This document shows positions 33,121 through 43,700 of a DNA stretch of 64,000 bases, one piece after another. The position numbers and the translations under genes are program-made. Each line of letters opens with the position of its first letter. The stretch's first letter is position 1. The notes below the pieces were generated by a model. It saw nothing but the letters and a program-made list of their open reading frames with translations. It was not told where the DNA came from and searched no databases. Source of the DNA: Rallus limicola (lineage: Eukaryota; Chordata; Aves; Gruiformes; Rallidae); assembly GCA_022605955.1 (NCBI GenBank), contig JAKCOZ010000002.1, forward strand, positions 67,436,783-67,500,782, read 5' to 3'.

Positions 33121-34819
33121 ACCCGCCCGCTGGTGTGGTGGGGCTGGTGCGGTACGGCGCTGCGGTAAGGCCGCTACAGCCGCTCGCAGGAGGATCGCTG
33201 AGCCCCGAAGGGATGGGGCGTGGGGTTGGGGCGGGCGGGGAGGAAGGGACGGCACCTGCTCGGGCGTTCCCTTCACATCTTGCCCTCTCGGGGCCTACCG
33301 GTGGTCCGAGGAGTCAACACAGGGGGATAGAGCACCTTTCCCTCACAGAAACCCAGCGCGGAGCTATCCTCTCCGCCCTGCATCCTGTCGTGAGGCACAT
33401 GCGGTTCCCTTCCTGTCTCAACCCGCCTCCTCTCCCCTCGTTGCGCCGGGCTGACTTGTCTTTCCCTCCGCAGTGCGTGGCTTGGGCCTTGCCACCCCCA
33501 TGGCGGCCGCCCGGTGGAGAAGGCGGCGGCTGAAAGCGTCCCGAGGTGCCGGCAAGGCCTGTAAATGCCCCGCAAGGCCTCTTCCGCGGGCCTGCCGCGC
33601 TGCTTTCCCGGCGCGGCCAGAAGGCAGAGCTCGCTAGGCTTTGCCGGTAGGAAGTGGCCTGGGGCTCTGGAGCTGTGCCTTTGAACGCCGGTAGGTAAGG
33701 AGCCGTAGCGACCTCACCACATATCCGGATGTGGGGTCGGTTAGATAGGGCTCTGGTCTTAAGAAACGACAGGCTCTGAATGCCGAGGTTCTGTACCACG
33801 GATCTCAAAATGTGCTTCTGAGGGTGCTGGTGTTACAGATCATAAGTGCCTGTGCTAAGATCTTAAAGTCCTACCTGTTCTTTATAAATTTATGATATTC
33901 CTATGCTAGGTAGCTCTGTGATCTTATAATTCTCCTTCCTTAAATTTTAGACTACTAATACCTAAAATGCTTCCTGTGGGAAAACAAAATATTTGTACAT
34001 TTCTACTCTTTAATTACACGGATGGAGCTGCACAGACCTTAGATCCAGTTTAGTGGAGTGGTTTCTCGTAGGCTGTATCAAGGAAATTACAGGTACAACC
34101 TGCAGTGTCGAGGGTACTGAATGCTTGAGGCACTTAAATTCAAATGGACTTGAGAATTTTTCAAACAGAAACCACTGATGGCCCACTCTTCCAGTATTCC
34201 TGCAACGGTGGCTTTCGATGTCTCAAGTGCTGTGTAATTTGTTACATTATTTAAGTATGCACAAGGTACCAATGAACGGGCTAGTAAAAAAGTCTGTTAA
34301 ATCTAGAAATTAACAGCTTCAGGGTTGTGTCAACACTAAGCAATTCAGGCTTAAACCTTCCATTGTTTATTGATAGTATACTTTAAAAGGTGTTGATGTA
34401 GTTTAAATGGGCTGTTTAGAAAAGAACCTTTTCAACACTGAACCTTACTATTTGCTCTAGGTCTGATTGGACAATAAACTTTGTGTAAATGGTGTTTGCA
34501 GCTTTGTAGAATATGGCCTTAAGAAGATCTGTAATTAGGCATAATATTAGAGTTGAGTAACTGGGTTTTTTGTGCTGGTTAGGGGTCTCAGCAATTTGAT
34601 TTAAATGTTCTAGGCATGGATGAGCACACCTAAATTGGAAGCAACGCTCAAGACTTCTTAGGAATGAAAGACCCTTTCTGCTAGAAGGTAGGTGTGTTAT
34701 GGCAACTGCACAACACAACATGCTTCTTGATAATTAACAAAATTCAACTGCTTTGTGATACCTCTTGAGTAAATGGTAAGCTCAGGTCATCTTAGTAAGG
34801 GAAAATTTGTGCTATAATC

Positions 34820-34954
34820 TACTCCCCTTTCATGCTTTGCCCTCTTAAGTCTGGCAGTGTCTTAAGTGGCCAAGACGGAGGGGTATAAAAGTTCTCTCTT
34901 CAACCCAAAGGTGAGGTTGAAACTCATCTTTGGATCAAGCAGGGAGGAACATGT
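34820..34954 (+). ncRNA. SNORA26: box H/ACA snoRNA, candidate SNORA26 orthologue
   Basis: The RNA would guide pseudouridylation with dyskerin, NHP2, NOP10 and GAR1 in the nucleolus. Hairpin 1 has lower stem CCCCT (34824-34828) with AGGGG (34879-34883), and upper stem GCC (34839-34841)/GGC (34868-34870) plus CTTAAG (34844-34849)/CTTAAG (34861-34866). H box ATAAAA is at 34885-34890. Hairpin 2 has an 8-bp lower stem TTCTCTCT (34892-34899)/AGGGAGGA (34941-34948) and an 11-bp upper stem (34905-34915 with 34923-34933, one G-U) closed by a 7-base loop. The ACA box is at 34949-34951, three bases before the end. The distances from the upper stems to the H and ACA boxes are 14 and 15 bases, exactly as required. 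It lies in an intron, 141 bases before the acceptor. The SNORA26 name rests on remembered synteny near USP46, not on alignment, and the target is not assigned. Confidence 0.85.
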
Positions 34955-35738
34955 TTGTGAAATGACTGAGCCTCAGGAAGTTGCCAGAGCAGCTCTATTG
35001 CATTCCAAACAGCTTGTAGTTAGGTTTTGAACTGTCAGCTGTTGTCATGTTATCTGAGTCTTAATACCAATTTCATGTAAATCTTGCGTTTCCAGGTTTC
35101 TCAAGTGTTTTCAAGCTAGACAAGCCTATGGGATAAGCATCTTGAGTGAAGAGTTCCTTATAAGTTGATTGGTCCGTGGGTAAGTAGTGTAGAAAGGATT
35201 GTCAGATGGTAGTGGATGGACTAGACATGAAAACTAAAAGGAAAAAATAAAAATCGGTTTTGACTAGTGGAAATTGTTAGAACTTTATATAGCTTTAGCC
35301 AATATAAATCAGAAGAAATCTGAGGAGAGCTTGCAGGCCTGATGGTTACAGGGGAAGTTAATTCCAGATTGTCTTCTGGAATGGGCTAATGGTGTGGGAA
35401 CAGAAAATCCTGTCCTGTACAAATGAAGAAATTTGTGTTGAGAAATGGCTCTGAGCATTAGTTAGTGTGATGTAACAGGTTCATAGAGCTCCATGCTGAC
35501 TGCAAACAAAACTTCTTTTACAGGGTGAAACTAGCACAAGGAATCAGAACTGGTACTGAGCATCAGCTTACGATTTGATGAGAGACTGATACCTGATACT
35601 AAATGACTCCAGTTGTCACCTGTAATGTGTTGTCTTAAAAGTGGAATGGCTAAAACCATGACTTCAAAGATGATGTTAAAACAGAAACACCACCATTTAT
35701 TTTATAAACGGTTGTAAATTTATGTGTCTGTATGAGTT

Positions 35739-35744
35739 AATAAA
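35739..35744 (+). terminator. polyadenylation signal of the snoRNA host transcript
   Basis: Canonical AATAAA is followed within 40 bases by a U/GU-rich stretch ('ttgttctgaatgtttttt'), giving an expected cleavage site near 35755-35765. It closes the predicted last exon. Confidence 0.55.
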
Positions 35745-35762
35745 AATAAGAATGCTATCAGA

Positions 35763-36984
35763 ATTGTTCTGAATGTTTTTTCCCAGGAATGTCCTGCATG
35801 AAGGCTTTGTTTCAAGGGTATGAATGCTTGTGTGATGCAGCAACGTTCTGTTGCCATCTGGAAACTTGAGAAACAACTAAGACATCCATTGAAAATGGCC
35901 CACTTAATCCTTGTGAATTATTCTGAATTGTCTGGATCACAGTTTTCTGAAGCATTTTAGAATACAAAAGCACTTTGAGATCAACTGGCCAACTTTGAAG
36001 TTAGTTCATTAGTGTGTTATTAACCTGTTCTCCAGCTAGTCAAAAGACCATCTCATGATGAAGTACTGATATATCCTGAGCAAGAATCCCATAATGTGCT
36101 GTCCTGCTTTTGCTTAGGATAGTTTATTTTCTTAGCAGCTGGTATAATGCTGTGTTCTGGATTTAGTATGAGACTCCTAAAATAAAAAGGAGCAATACTG
36201 TCTGTAAAGAAAAACCAGTGTGAAGATTCTTAAAGAGCAAGACCAGTATTGCTGATGGAGCAACAGAAGGCTTGTATGTGCTTTTCAGTTGCTTATGGCT
36301 ATGGAAATACTAAAAATGACTCCTCGGTGGTGTATGTTTAAGTGGAGAGCTGAATGTATGCCCTGTTGCCACCCAATGGCTTCTTCAGTGTGCAAGGAGG
36401 ACTGCAGAACAGGAGTAGCAGCCAGGCACTCCCCACTGCCTGCACAGGGAGGTGAGTGGGTGCAGATATAGGACCAAGCTCAGATGTGACCCTCATTTAG
36501 TTGAAGTGTTCTGGTTATAACCTTTGCTTCAATGTGTGCTAAATGGGATGAATATGGCCTGCCAGGGTTACCTAATTTTTCATTTGGACTTGGACTAAAA
36601 GACAACTACTTCCTTGTATTAAGCCTGACAGTGTTCTCAGAGCTGTTAGGAGACAGGTTTTCCTGCAAGCCTTGGTCATTTTACAGGCTTCTCTTTGCAA
36701 TCTTGTTCAAGTTTTGGTCTATCCAGTCTTGCTCTACCTGAGCATGGTTTCACATCACCTCATGCTGCCCTGTGCCAGTTTTCCCCATCTTGCTTCTAGG
36801 TTCAATGCCAATTCATGCTTCTCAGATGTCTAAATGTATCCCATTTTCTTTAGCAAGCAAGCTTGTTTATGTTTGGTAGCTTGGGATAATGTTTTCAGTG
36901 AGCTGTCCACCCTTCCAGAACTTTATGAAGGGAGTAGAATCTTTGAATTGGGGTTGGATTTTTCCTTCCCATTATTCATCATTG
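35763..36984. other. intergenic, nothing recognised
   Basis: This is unique AT-rich sequence downstream of the host-gene polyadenylation signal. I see no exon, RNA gene or repeat that I can name. Confidence 0.6.
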
Positions 36985-37748
36985 TTATTCAATGGTATTG
37001 AATTCAACAATGCTGAGTGCAGAATCCAGCACCTGGGACATAACCCCATGCAGTGCCATGGCCTAGGAGAAGAGTGGCTGGAGAACTGCCTGGCAGAGAA
37101 GGACCTGGGGGTGTTGGTTGACTGCAGGCTGAATATGAGCCAGCAGTGTGCCCAGGTGGCCAAGAAGGCTGATGGCATCTTGGCTTGTATCAGAAATGGT
37201 GTGGCCAGCAGGTCCAGGATAGTGATTGTGCCCCTGTACTCAGCATTGATGAGGCTGCACCTCAAGTACTTGTTCAGTTTTGGGCCCCTCACTACAAGAA
37301 AGACATCAAGGTCCTGAAGTGCATCCAGAGAAGGGCACTCAGACTGGTGAAGGGGCTGGAAAGCAATTTAGGAGAAGCAGCTGAGGGAACTGGAGTTGCT
37401 TAACCTACAGAAGAGGAGGCTAAGGGGAGATCTTATCACTGCCTATACCTGAAAGGAGGTTGTAGAGAGGTGGGTGTTGGTCTCTTCACCCAAGTGACAG
37501 GTGATAGGACGAGGGGGAACTGACTCAAGCTGTGCCAGGGCAGGTTCAGATTAGACATTAGGAAAAAACTTCACTGAAAGTGTTATTGGGCATTGGAACA
37601 GGCTGCACAGGGAGGGGGTTGAGTCACCAACCCTGAATGTTTTTAAAAGACTGGTAGCTGAGGTGCTCAGGGACATGATTTAGTAGAGGACAGGTATGGC
37701 TGGACTTGATGATCTCAAAGGTCTTTTCCAACCTAGTGATTCTGTGAA
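36985..37748 (+). mobile_element. CR1 LINE with ORF2 C-terminal remnant
   Basis: This is the longest CR1 here, about 760 bases. It starts inside the 3' part of ORF2 and ends at the CR1 3' terminus ('gacttgatgatctcaaagg' ... 'gtgattctgtga'). The translation shows [29 protein letters not shown] and [14 protein letters not shown] in one frame, and [15 protein letters not shown] and [13 protein letters not shown] in another. The ORF2 tail is therefore frameshifted near 37,260-37,275 and dead. It is 5'-truncated. Confidence 0.95.
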
Positions 37749-40700
37749 TTCCTTCTGCTCCTCTATCCATGAGGATCTGATCAAGGTCAAGGAGTCTGCA
37801 GCCATGGTTAGCTTTGGGTATTCTGTTTTTTCACATCAATGGGTACTGAAAACAGAGGGTTTTAAATCTTTCTGTTGATGCAAACTTTGTCCTCTCCTTT
37901 CTGAATTAATGATCTAGGAGTGAGTACACTAAAGGTCCCTTCCCTTTCATGGTAGCTGTGGCCTTGGAGGACCCAGCTGTTTTGAAACTAAATGTTTTGA
38001 GAACTTGAAAAATAAAGTGTGTTCCTTTAAGGAGTGAGCCGTGCTTGGGTGCTGACTCTGAAAGAGACCTGTTTACGTGGTTTGAGGCATTGCTACTTCT
38101 CATGCTGTGCAGTTGGTGATAAAAAGTACTATTAAATCCTAATGACTTAGTCCTTATTCACAAATTTGTTCTGAAATGTTTCAGGCAGGTCCTTGTTCAT
38201 TCATCCCTAGTTTTTAAAAAACTTCGGTCAAGCAATCTGTATCACAGACAAATCATTCATTTGCCTTTTGTGATGTAGCCTTTGAATTCTCAAAGGCTCC
38301 TTTCATAGTTGTTCATTTCTTGGGCTTGCAGACTTCTTTGCAGACTGCTTGCTTCTGATTAATTTGAAGAGTTTTTATTGTTCTTTTATCATGTTGCTCC
38401 TTAAGCATTTGTGCTGCTCCAGCACGGTACAGGTTTAAATGGGGTTATTCGTTTTTACTTTCCTCTGTTTTGGCATGGCTTGTGTTTACTGAAAGATAGA
38501 GCTGCACCATGAAGCACATCCAGTTTGAAAGTACTATCATTTCTGCATGTTTTGGTTTGCCCACAAAACTGATTAAAACATGGTTTAAGCATGTTTAGCT
38601 ATACTGCATCCTTTTTAACTCGTGCGTTAAAGTAGCTTCCCCATTGCTTTCCTCTTTTTTCTTTCTTAAAGGGATAAATTGATCTTAAATTTCAAGAAGT
38701 TAAATATAAAAATGATTTAGGATGTACTTCCTTCCACCACTGACAGCTGAACTTTTGTTTCCTATCAGTCTTTCTGTTGCAGAAGATAAGCTTTCTCACA
38801 GCAGTGGCTTACACATGCTCTTCACTGGCAGCACGTTGCCAGTTTCCCCAATAAAATTGCTGTCTTATTGAAGTCCTAATTTGCTGTGGCTATTAACAAA
38901 ATACCTGCGTGCTTGGGATGATAATGTTGCATGTAAAGACCAGTCTTGACTGTTCTGTCCCTCTGAAGCATCTGGTCAGAAAGACTGATGGGAAGAGAAG
39001 GAATCCATTCTAACCATGATTTGCTGTTCAGGTTTCACACAGCATAAATGGGTTCCTTTACCTGTTTTAGTACATGTGGAGAGAGCAAGAACGAAAAAGG
39101 TACACCTGGGACTCTGGTGAGTACTTAATGTTTTGCCTACCTGGTTCTTTAGGTAACAAGGCAATCTGAAGGCATTGCTCTTTAAAACCTGGCAGGGCGT
39201 TTCTGTAGAACTAGTTTAGGACAAAATCCTTGGATTTGTATTTGAAACTAAAGAATTATCGACTTATTTCATGTGTTTATAACGCTTATGTCTTTTGTCT
39301 ATGTACTATGGCTGGGTTGGGGCCATTATTCTATGCCTATGTTGAAGAAACTGGTTGGAAAGATAGGTCACTTGAGATTATTCTGTGACTTCTCATGAGT
39401 AGTTATAGTAATGAATCTCATCAATTAATTCTGACTTGGTTCTATTTTATCTTCAGGCTTTTTGGTATATAAATATGTCGATTCAGGCATCATTCACCTA
39501 ATTATTTTTATGATACAACATGTTAAAGCAGTGAAGCAAAACCAAGGGATTAGTATTAGTCTAGGCATACACAGTAAGTCTAAATCTGATATCTTTATTA
39601 TTCTAAATTAGCTCATTTACCTTGACCACCACCCTGTGGGACTGTATACACAGGGCTGTGCAGTTTACAAAGAGAAAGCTGGCTTCTGTGAGTGCTGTCC
39701 TCTGAGGTAATAACATTGCAATTTTCCCTGTTATTACTCATGGGAAAAGTGAAGACTAATGGAAGAAAAATCGCCAGGCTTGCTGAAGATTAGTTACAGG
39801 CTAACTAGTTGGCTTACACCAGCACAGATTCGTATTAACTAGCCTTGTTGCAAGCATTAAGCCAAATTCTGTCATTTTCTAATTCTTTCTATGTATGGTT
39901 TGTACAACAGGAGCCTGTTTAGCAAGACAGAGGATTGTCAGAAAGAAGGGTGAATATTTTCACATCTATGTATTTATTCCATGTTGAAAAAACCATGGTA
40001 TTTCCTTTGAGACTCAATGATCAAAAGAAATGTGCATAAAAGAAGCTGAAGAATTAAATGTGCTTCAGAAATAACATGTACTAAGCCCTTGACTGTTTTC
40101 TGTAATTATTTTTTTTTAATTTGGAATGGTTTTGGGGGGACCACCTTGAAAGAGTGAAGACTTCTACTTAGTAACAGATTTGTGATCTCTGGGGTTTGTA
40201 CTGCTTTGTTGTCAAGAATTTAAAGTTAGTATGCAGGTATGAATAAATCTTGGAGTTAGGTTTATGACTATGGCTTCACAGTAACAAATCTCTCATCTTC
40301 AGTGGGAAGCCTGAAGGCACTGCTCAAGAAATAACAGTTACTTGTCCTAGCTATTCCTTTGAGTTGGCGGTTCACTGCTGCATCTTCCTCATGCCTGGCC
40401 GTAACATTCCAGTCGTACCCATGATCCTTGAATTCAAACAGAGCGAAATAGCAGCAGGGTGAGAGTATGGGCTGAGTGCACTTGCACCTAAGAACCAATT
40501 AGTGTCTTTGTACAGAGGGCTACATGCATCAACATTGTCTTATGTTCTGTGCAGGGGTCTGGCAAAGCACAAAAATGATTCTTCTTCTTTATTTTTTCTT
40601 TAAAAAAAAAACAAAACAAGTGTGCATCCAATGTTTTCTATACTGGCAGATTCTCATTGCAAAGAAATGGAAAAAACCCCACCCTCTTTTTATGGTCATT

Positions 40701-43700
40701 GGATATCAGATCTATATAGAATGTGTTTTCCTAAAACTTTCTATGTTTGATTTTGGATGCAGCTCACATTGGATTTTGCCACACATCAATACTTCTGCTT
40801 ATCTAAATAAAGGTGAAAGCTCTGTGACCTTCACTGACATTCACTGCTGCAAAGAGGATCTTTTCTCTTCAGTGGACTTTGATGTAAAGATCACAGATTT
40901 CCTCACATGCTTTGATATTCAACTTCTACAGCTTTGACTCCATGCGTGAATACCGAATGCTATAAACTGAAAGCATTCATATTCTTTCAGATTAGAAAAG
41001 AAAGTATAGGAGCTGACAACAGTGATTTTCCATCTTCAGATTGTATTGTATATGTTTACTGTAAGACACAAAGTCAATTTCATTCACAATGCGTTCCAAT
41101 AAATACTTTAACTTAAATGTACTTTATTAAAATAATGATCAAGAGTAATTGGAAACAGGCAGAGTCCTAGGAAGAGCAGCGTGCGAAAAACAGGATGAAA
41201 AAATGCCAGGAGTTCCTGCTTTTAGCTATGCCTGGGGTGGAGACAGCAGGTCATGCAGATCCCTAGTTTGTCTAACATGGTAGCAGGCAAGGTCATTTTA
41301 TTTCCTTCTTACTGGTATATTGCACACCACAGCAGAGGTGGGATATGGCCTGTGATTCACAGTGGCTTTCAGACTTTCTCTTGATAAGTGAAGGGATTAC
41401 GTGAAGATGTTTGTATAAAGTAATTTGGCTTAAGTTTTCTTAGCGCTCCTGCCATTGATTTTTATTACAGATGACACAGGAAGATGAAATCCCAGCTTCT
41501 GTTTGGCTGTATTATGATCTGTGCCTTAAAAATAGAAACCTACCTCATGCAGTTTGGAATCCTGAAAGAAAAAAAAAATCAAAAAGGAACTCTCTATAGA
41601 AAATTTTCTCTGTGAGCTACTCAAAATATTGCTAACTAACATTCTCAGAATTTTAATAATGGATCCTATTAGGTTCATCACTTCATTTCTTACCTCTGAA
41701 GTGTAAACATAAAATACATACTTTTTTTGTGAAGTAACCAGAAAGGAATAAACAGCTTAGAGAAGGATGCAGTCTGGCACCAGAAATAATGTGTTCTCTC
41801 CCACACACCCAGGCTTAAGTCACTGATTTCAGGTCCAGTATGGCACAAGATTTTTAGAGTTGCTGGTATGCTGTGACATAATGTTATTTTCCCCCCCCAG
41901 ATATCCAAGTATTTCCTAAAAATTTCTGTTTTGATGCTGTTTCAGTTTGCAGATAGGTGATAGCCTCTCTCCTCTGTTGTGTGGCATAAAGAAAAAACAA
42001 ACAAAACCAATAAGATAAAAACAAATATCTTCTGCTCTACATCAGATCTGAGATTTTCATCTGGATGTACTCTTGATATCAAGAAAAGCTGGAAAGAAGG
42101 AGAAAAGGTATAATGATAGAACTGAAATATAAGCAATAATAATGTTTTACTCTTTGATGTGTTTTTATAGTAACAGTAATGTGAAAATTATTAAAAAACA
42201 GCCCCAAGAACTATAAGATGACATTAAGTCCCACTCAGATTCAAGCCACTACTGCTTCTTACACAGCATAATGTGTACATTTATAGGAACATACCAATGA
42301 CTCTTTCAGTTGTCTGCTACTCATTTGTATATTGTAGACAACAGGGCTTGAATAATTTCTGGCCTTCCTCAAAAAGATGTTGCCAGGTCAGTATTTCTGT
42401 ATTATTTTGTTGTAGGGAGAGCACTCCCGGTTTGGTTGCCCTAACTGTAGGTTGTTTCTTCTTCATAACATTGTTAGTGTTCATAGCAATGCAGTCTGAT
42501 CCCCATCCATGTGGTGGTATGGTTGAGAAGTCTACTGAGTTGAGCGAGGTCCCATATGTACCCTTTTGGTCTGAGCTGGGAAATGATGGTTCCAACTGCT
42601 GTGGCTCCTCTCCAGCATTGTTTTACTACATGTTATAGCTAAAGAAAATAATTGCACCATTAAGTGACAGGGTGACTCTTTTTTTTTACTGCTACTGGTA
42701 AATATCTCTGGTTTTTTTCCCAGCCTGTGCTTTATTGCAGTATCTGTTTTGATTCACAGTTAAGTATTGCATCTGTCTCACCTGACTGGGTACAAGACTT
42801 TGCAGTGTGTTGATTCACCGTGAGTCAAGGCAGAAGGAAGCTCTCAAGGTATTTCTATAGGTTGGTCCACACCAAGTTCCTCAGATCAGCATGTTCTTTC
42901 TTTCCCCTGCAGTAGCCATGATTTTCACTCCTCGTGGAGCTTCCTCCCTTCAAGTTAATTTATCAGCAACCATTAGATTTATCATAATTTTATATTTTTG
43001 CTGCTCAGCAGCTCTAAACAAACAAACAAACAATCTTAAAGTGACTGAGAATACAGAGAAGCAACTGCTTTTAATAAGCCCAGTGGAGTATGTGTGTGAG
43101 ATGTGAGAGTTACAAAATCAGACATGCTAAACAAAACAAACACAAGTTAAAGATATGGAAAAGTACTAGCTCTGCCTTGTTGCTATCTAACAGATTAATA
43201 CATACTATTTCAGACAGCTGGTATTTAAAAATAACGTTTTTTTTCTTCCTTGCGTGCCTACAGGCAACATATTTTAGAGGTGAGCAGAAAGAGAGAAATT
43301 ACTGCCCTTGTCATAATTCCGTAATGAAGTTAGCGCTGCCTGGCTTGTGCACTATATACATGGCAGTCCATAATTTTTTATAAATTTTTTTCCTTGAACT
43401 GTGCAATCACTTTCTTTGGAAATTGCTAGGAAAAATAAAGTGTGCCAAGAATTCATCATAAAATGTTGAGAACTTGAATATCTGTTTTTACACCATTAAA
43501 GAGGGACTGATGGCTTTACTTTTGGACTGGAATCATGATTATTAATTGATTACAGCTTCAGCTATCAGATACTTTCTCTCTCCACATATGGATATAGAGT
43601 CTGGCTATAAAATAAGAGAGTAAAGAAAAATAGAGAGTATATACCTTCCTAAATACTCTGTGTATCTCAGACTGCTTCGCAATTCTATGAATTACAGCGC

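Larger units (their letters stand above)
32370..33700. promoter_or_regulatory. second CpG island, probable bidirectional promoter
   Basis: This is a GC- and CpG-rich block 6 kb from the USP46 island. It contains an E-box CACGTG (32980-32985), a CCAAT box (32998-33002), a TATA-like CATAAG (33084-33089) ahead of a pyrimidine-rich start on the plus strand, and consensus 5' splice sites in both directions (plus GTAAGG at 33165; minus GTGAGT at 32897 and at 32399). The combination suggests transcription both rightward and leftward. Confidence 0.75.
33112..35762 (+). ncRNA. candidate 5'-TOP snoRNA host gene (spliced lncRNA)
   Basis: The predicted exons are about 33112-33164 (donor GCG|GTAAGG), 33474-33694 (acceptor TTTCCCTCCGCAG, donor TAG|GTAAGG), 35096-35179 (acceptor TTGCGTTTCCAG, donor TGG|GTAAGT) and 35524 to about 35762 (acceptor CTTCTTTTACAG with a CTGAC branch-like site upstream). 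The last exon ends with AATAAA at 35739 and a U/GU-rich downstream element. The spliced RNA of about 600 bases has no credible ORF. Intron 2 contains a box H/ACA snoRNA. A TOP start, short exons, no coding potential and an intronic snoRNA together are typical of SNHG-type genes. I have no transcript evidence; exon 2 is the least certain exon. Confidence 0.6.

Noticed and set aside
32985..33808. Open frames of 182 (plus) and 164 (minus) codons in the second CpG island
   Set aside because: Composition-driven and crossing predicted splice sites, with no recognisable homology.
35340..35480. Possible second H/ACA snoRNA in the next host-gene intron (ACAGAA as H box, ACA at about 35476)
   Set aside because: Upper hairpins form, but no lower stem sits next to the ACA box, and pocket spacings are wrong.
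35576..35600. TGATGA with nearby CTGA as a box C/D snoRNA (also at 36055)
   Set aside because: C and D boxes are only about 10-20 bases apart and there is no terminal stem. The TGATGA at 37709 belongs to the CR1 3' end.
40524..40937. 137-codon open frame followed by an AATAAA at 41099
   Set aside because: The sequence is AT-rich and random-looking, with no homology; the polyadenylation signal alone is weak evidence for a gene.
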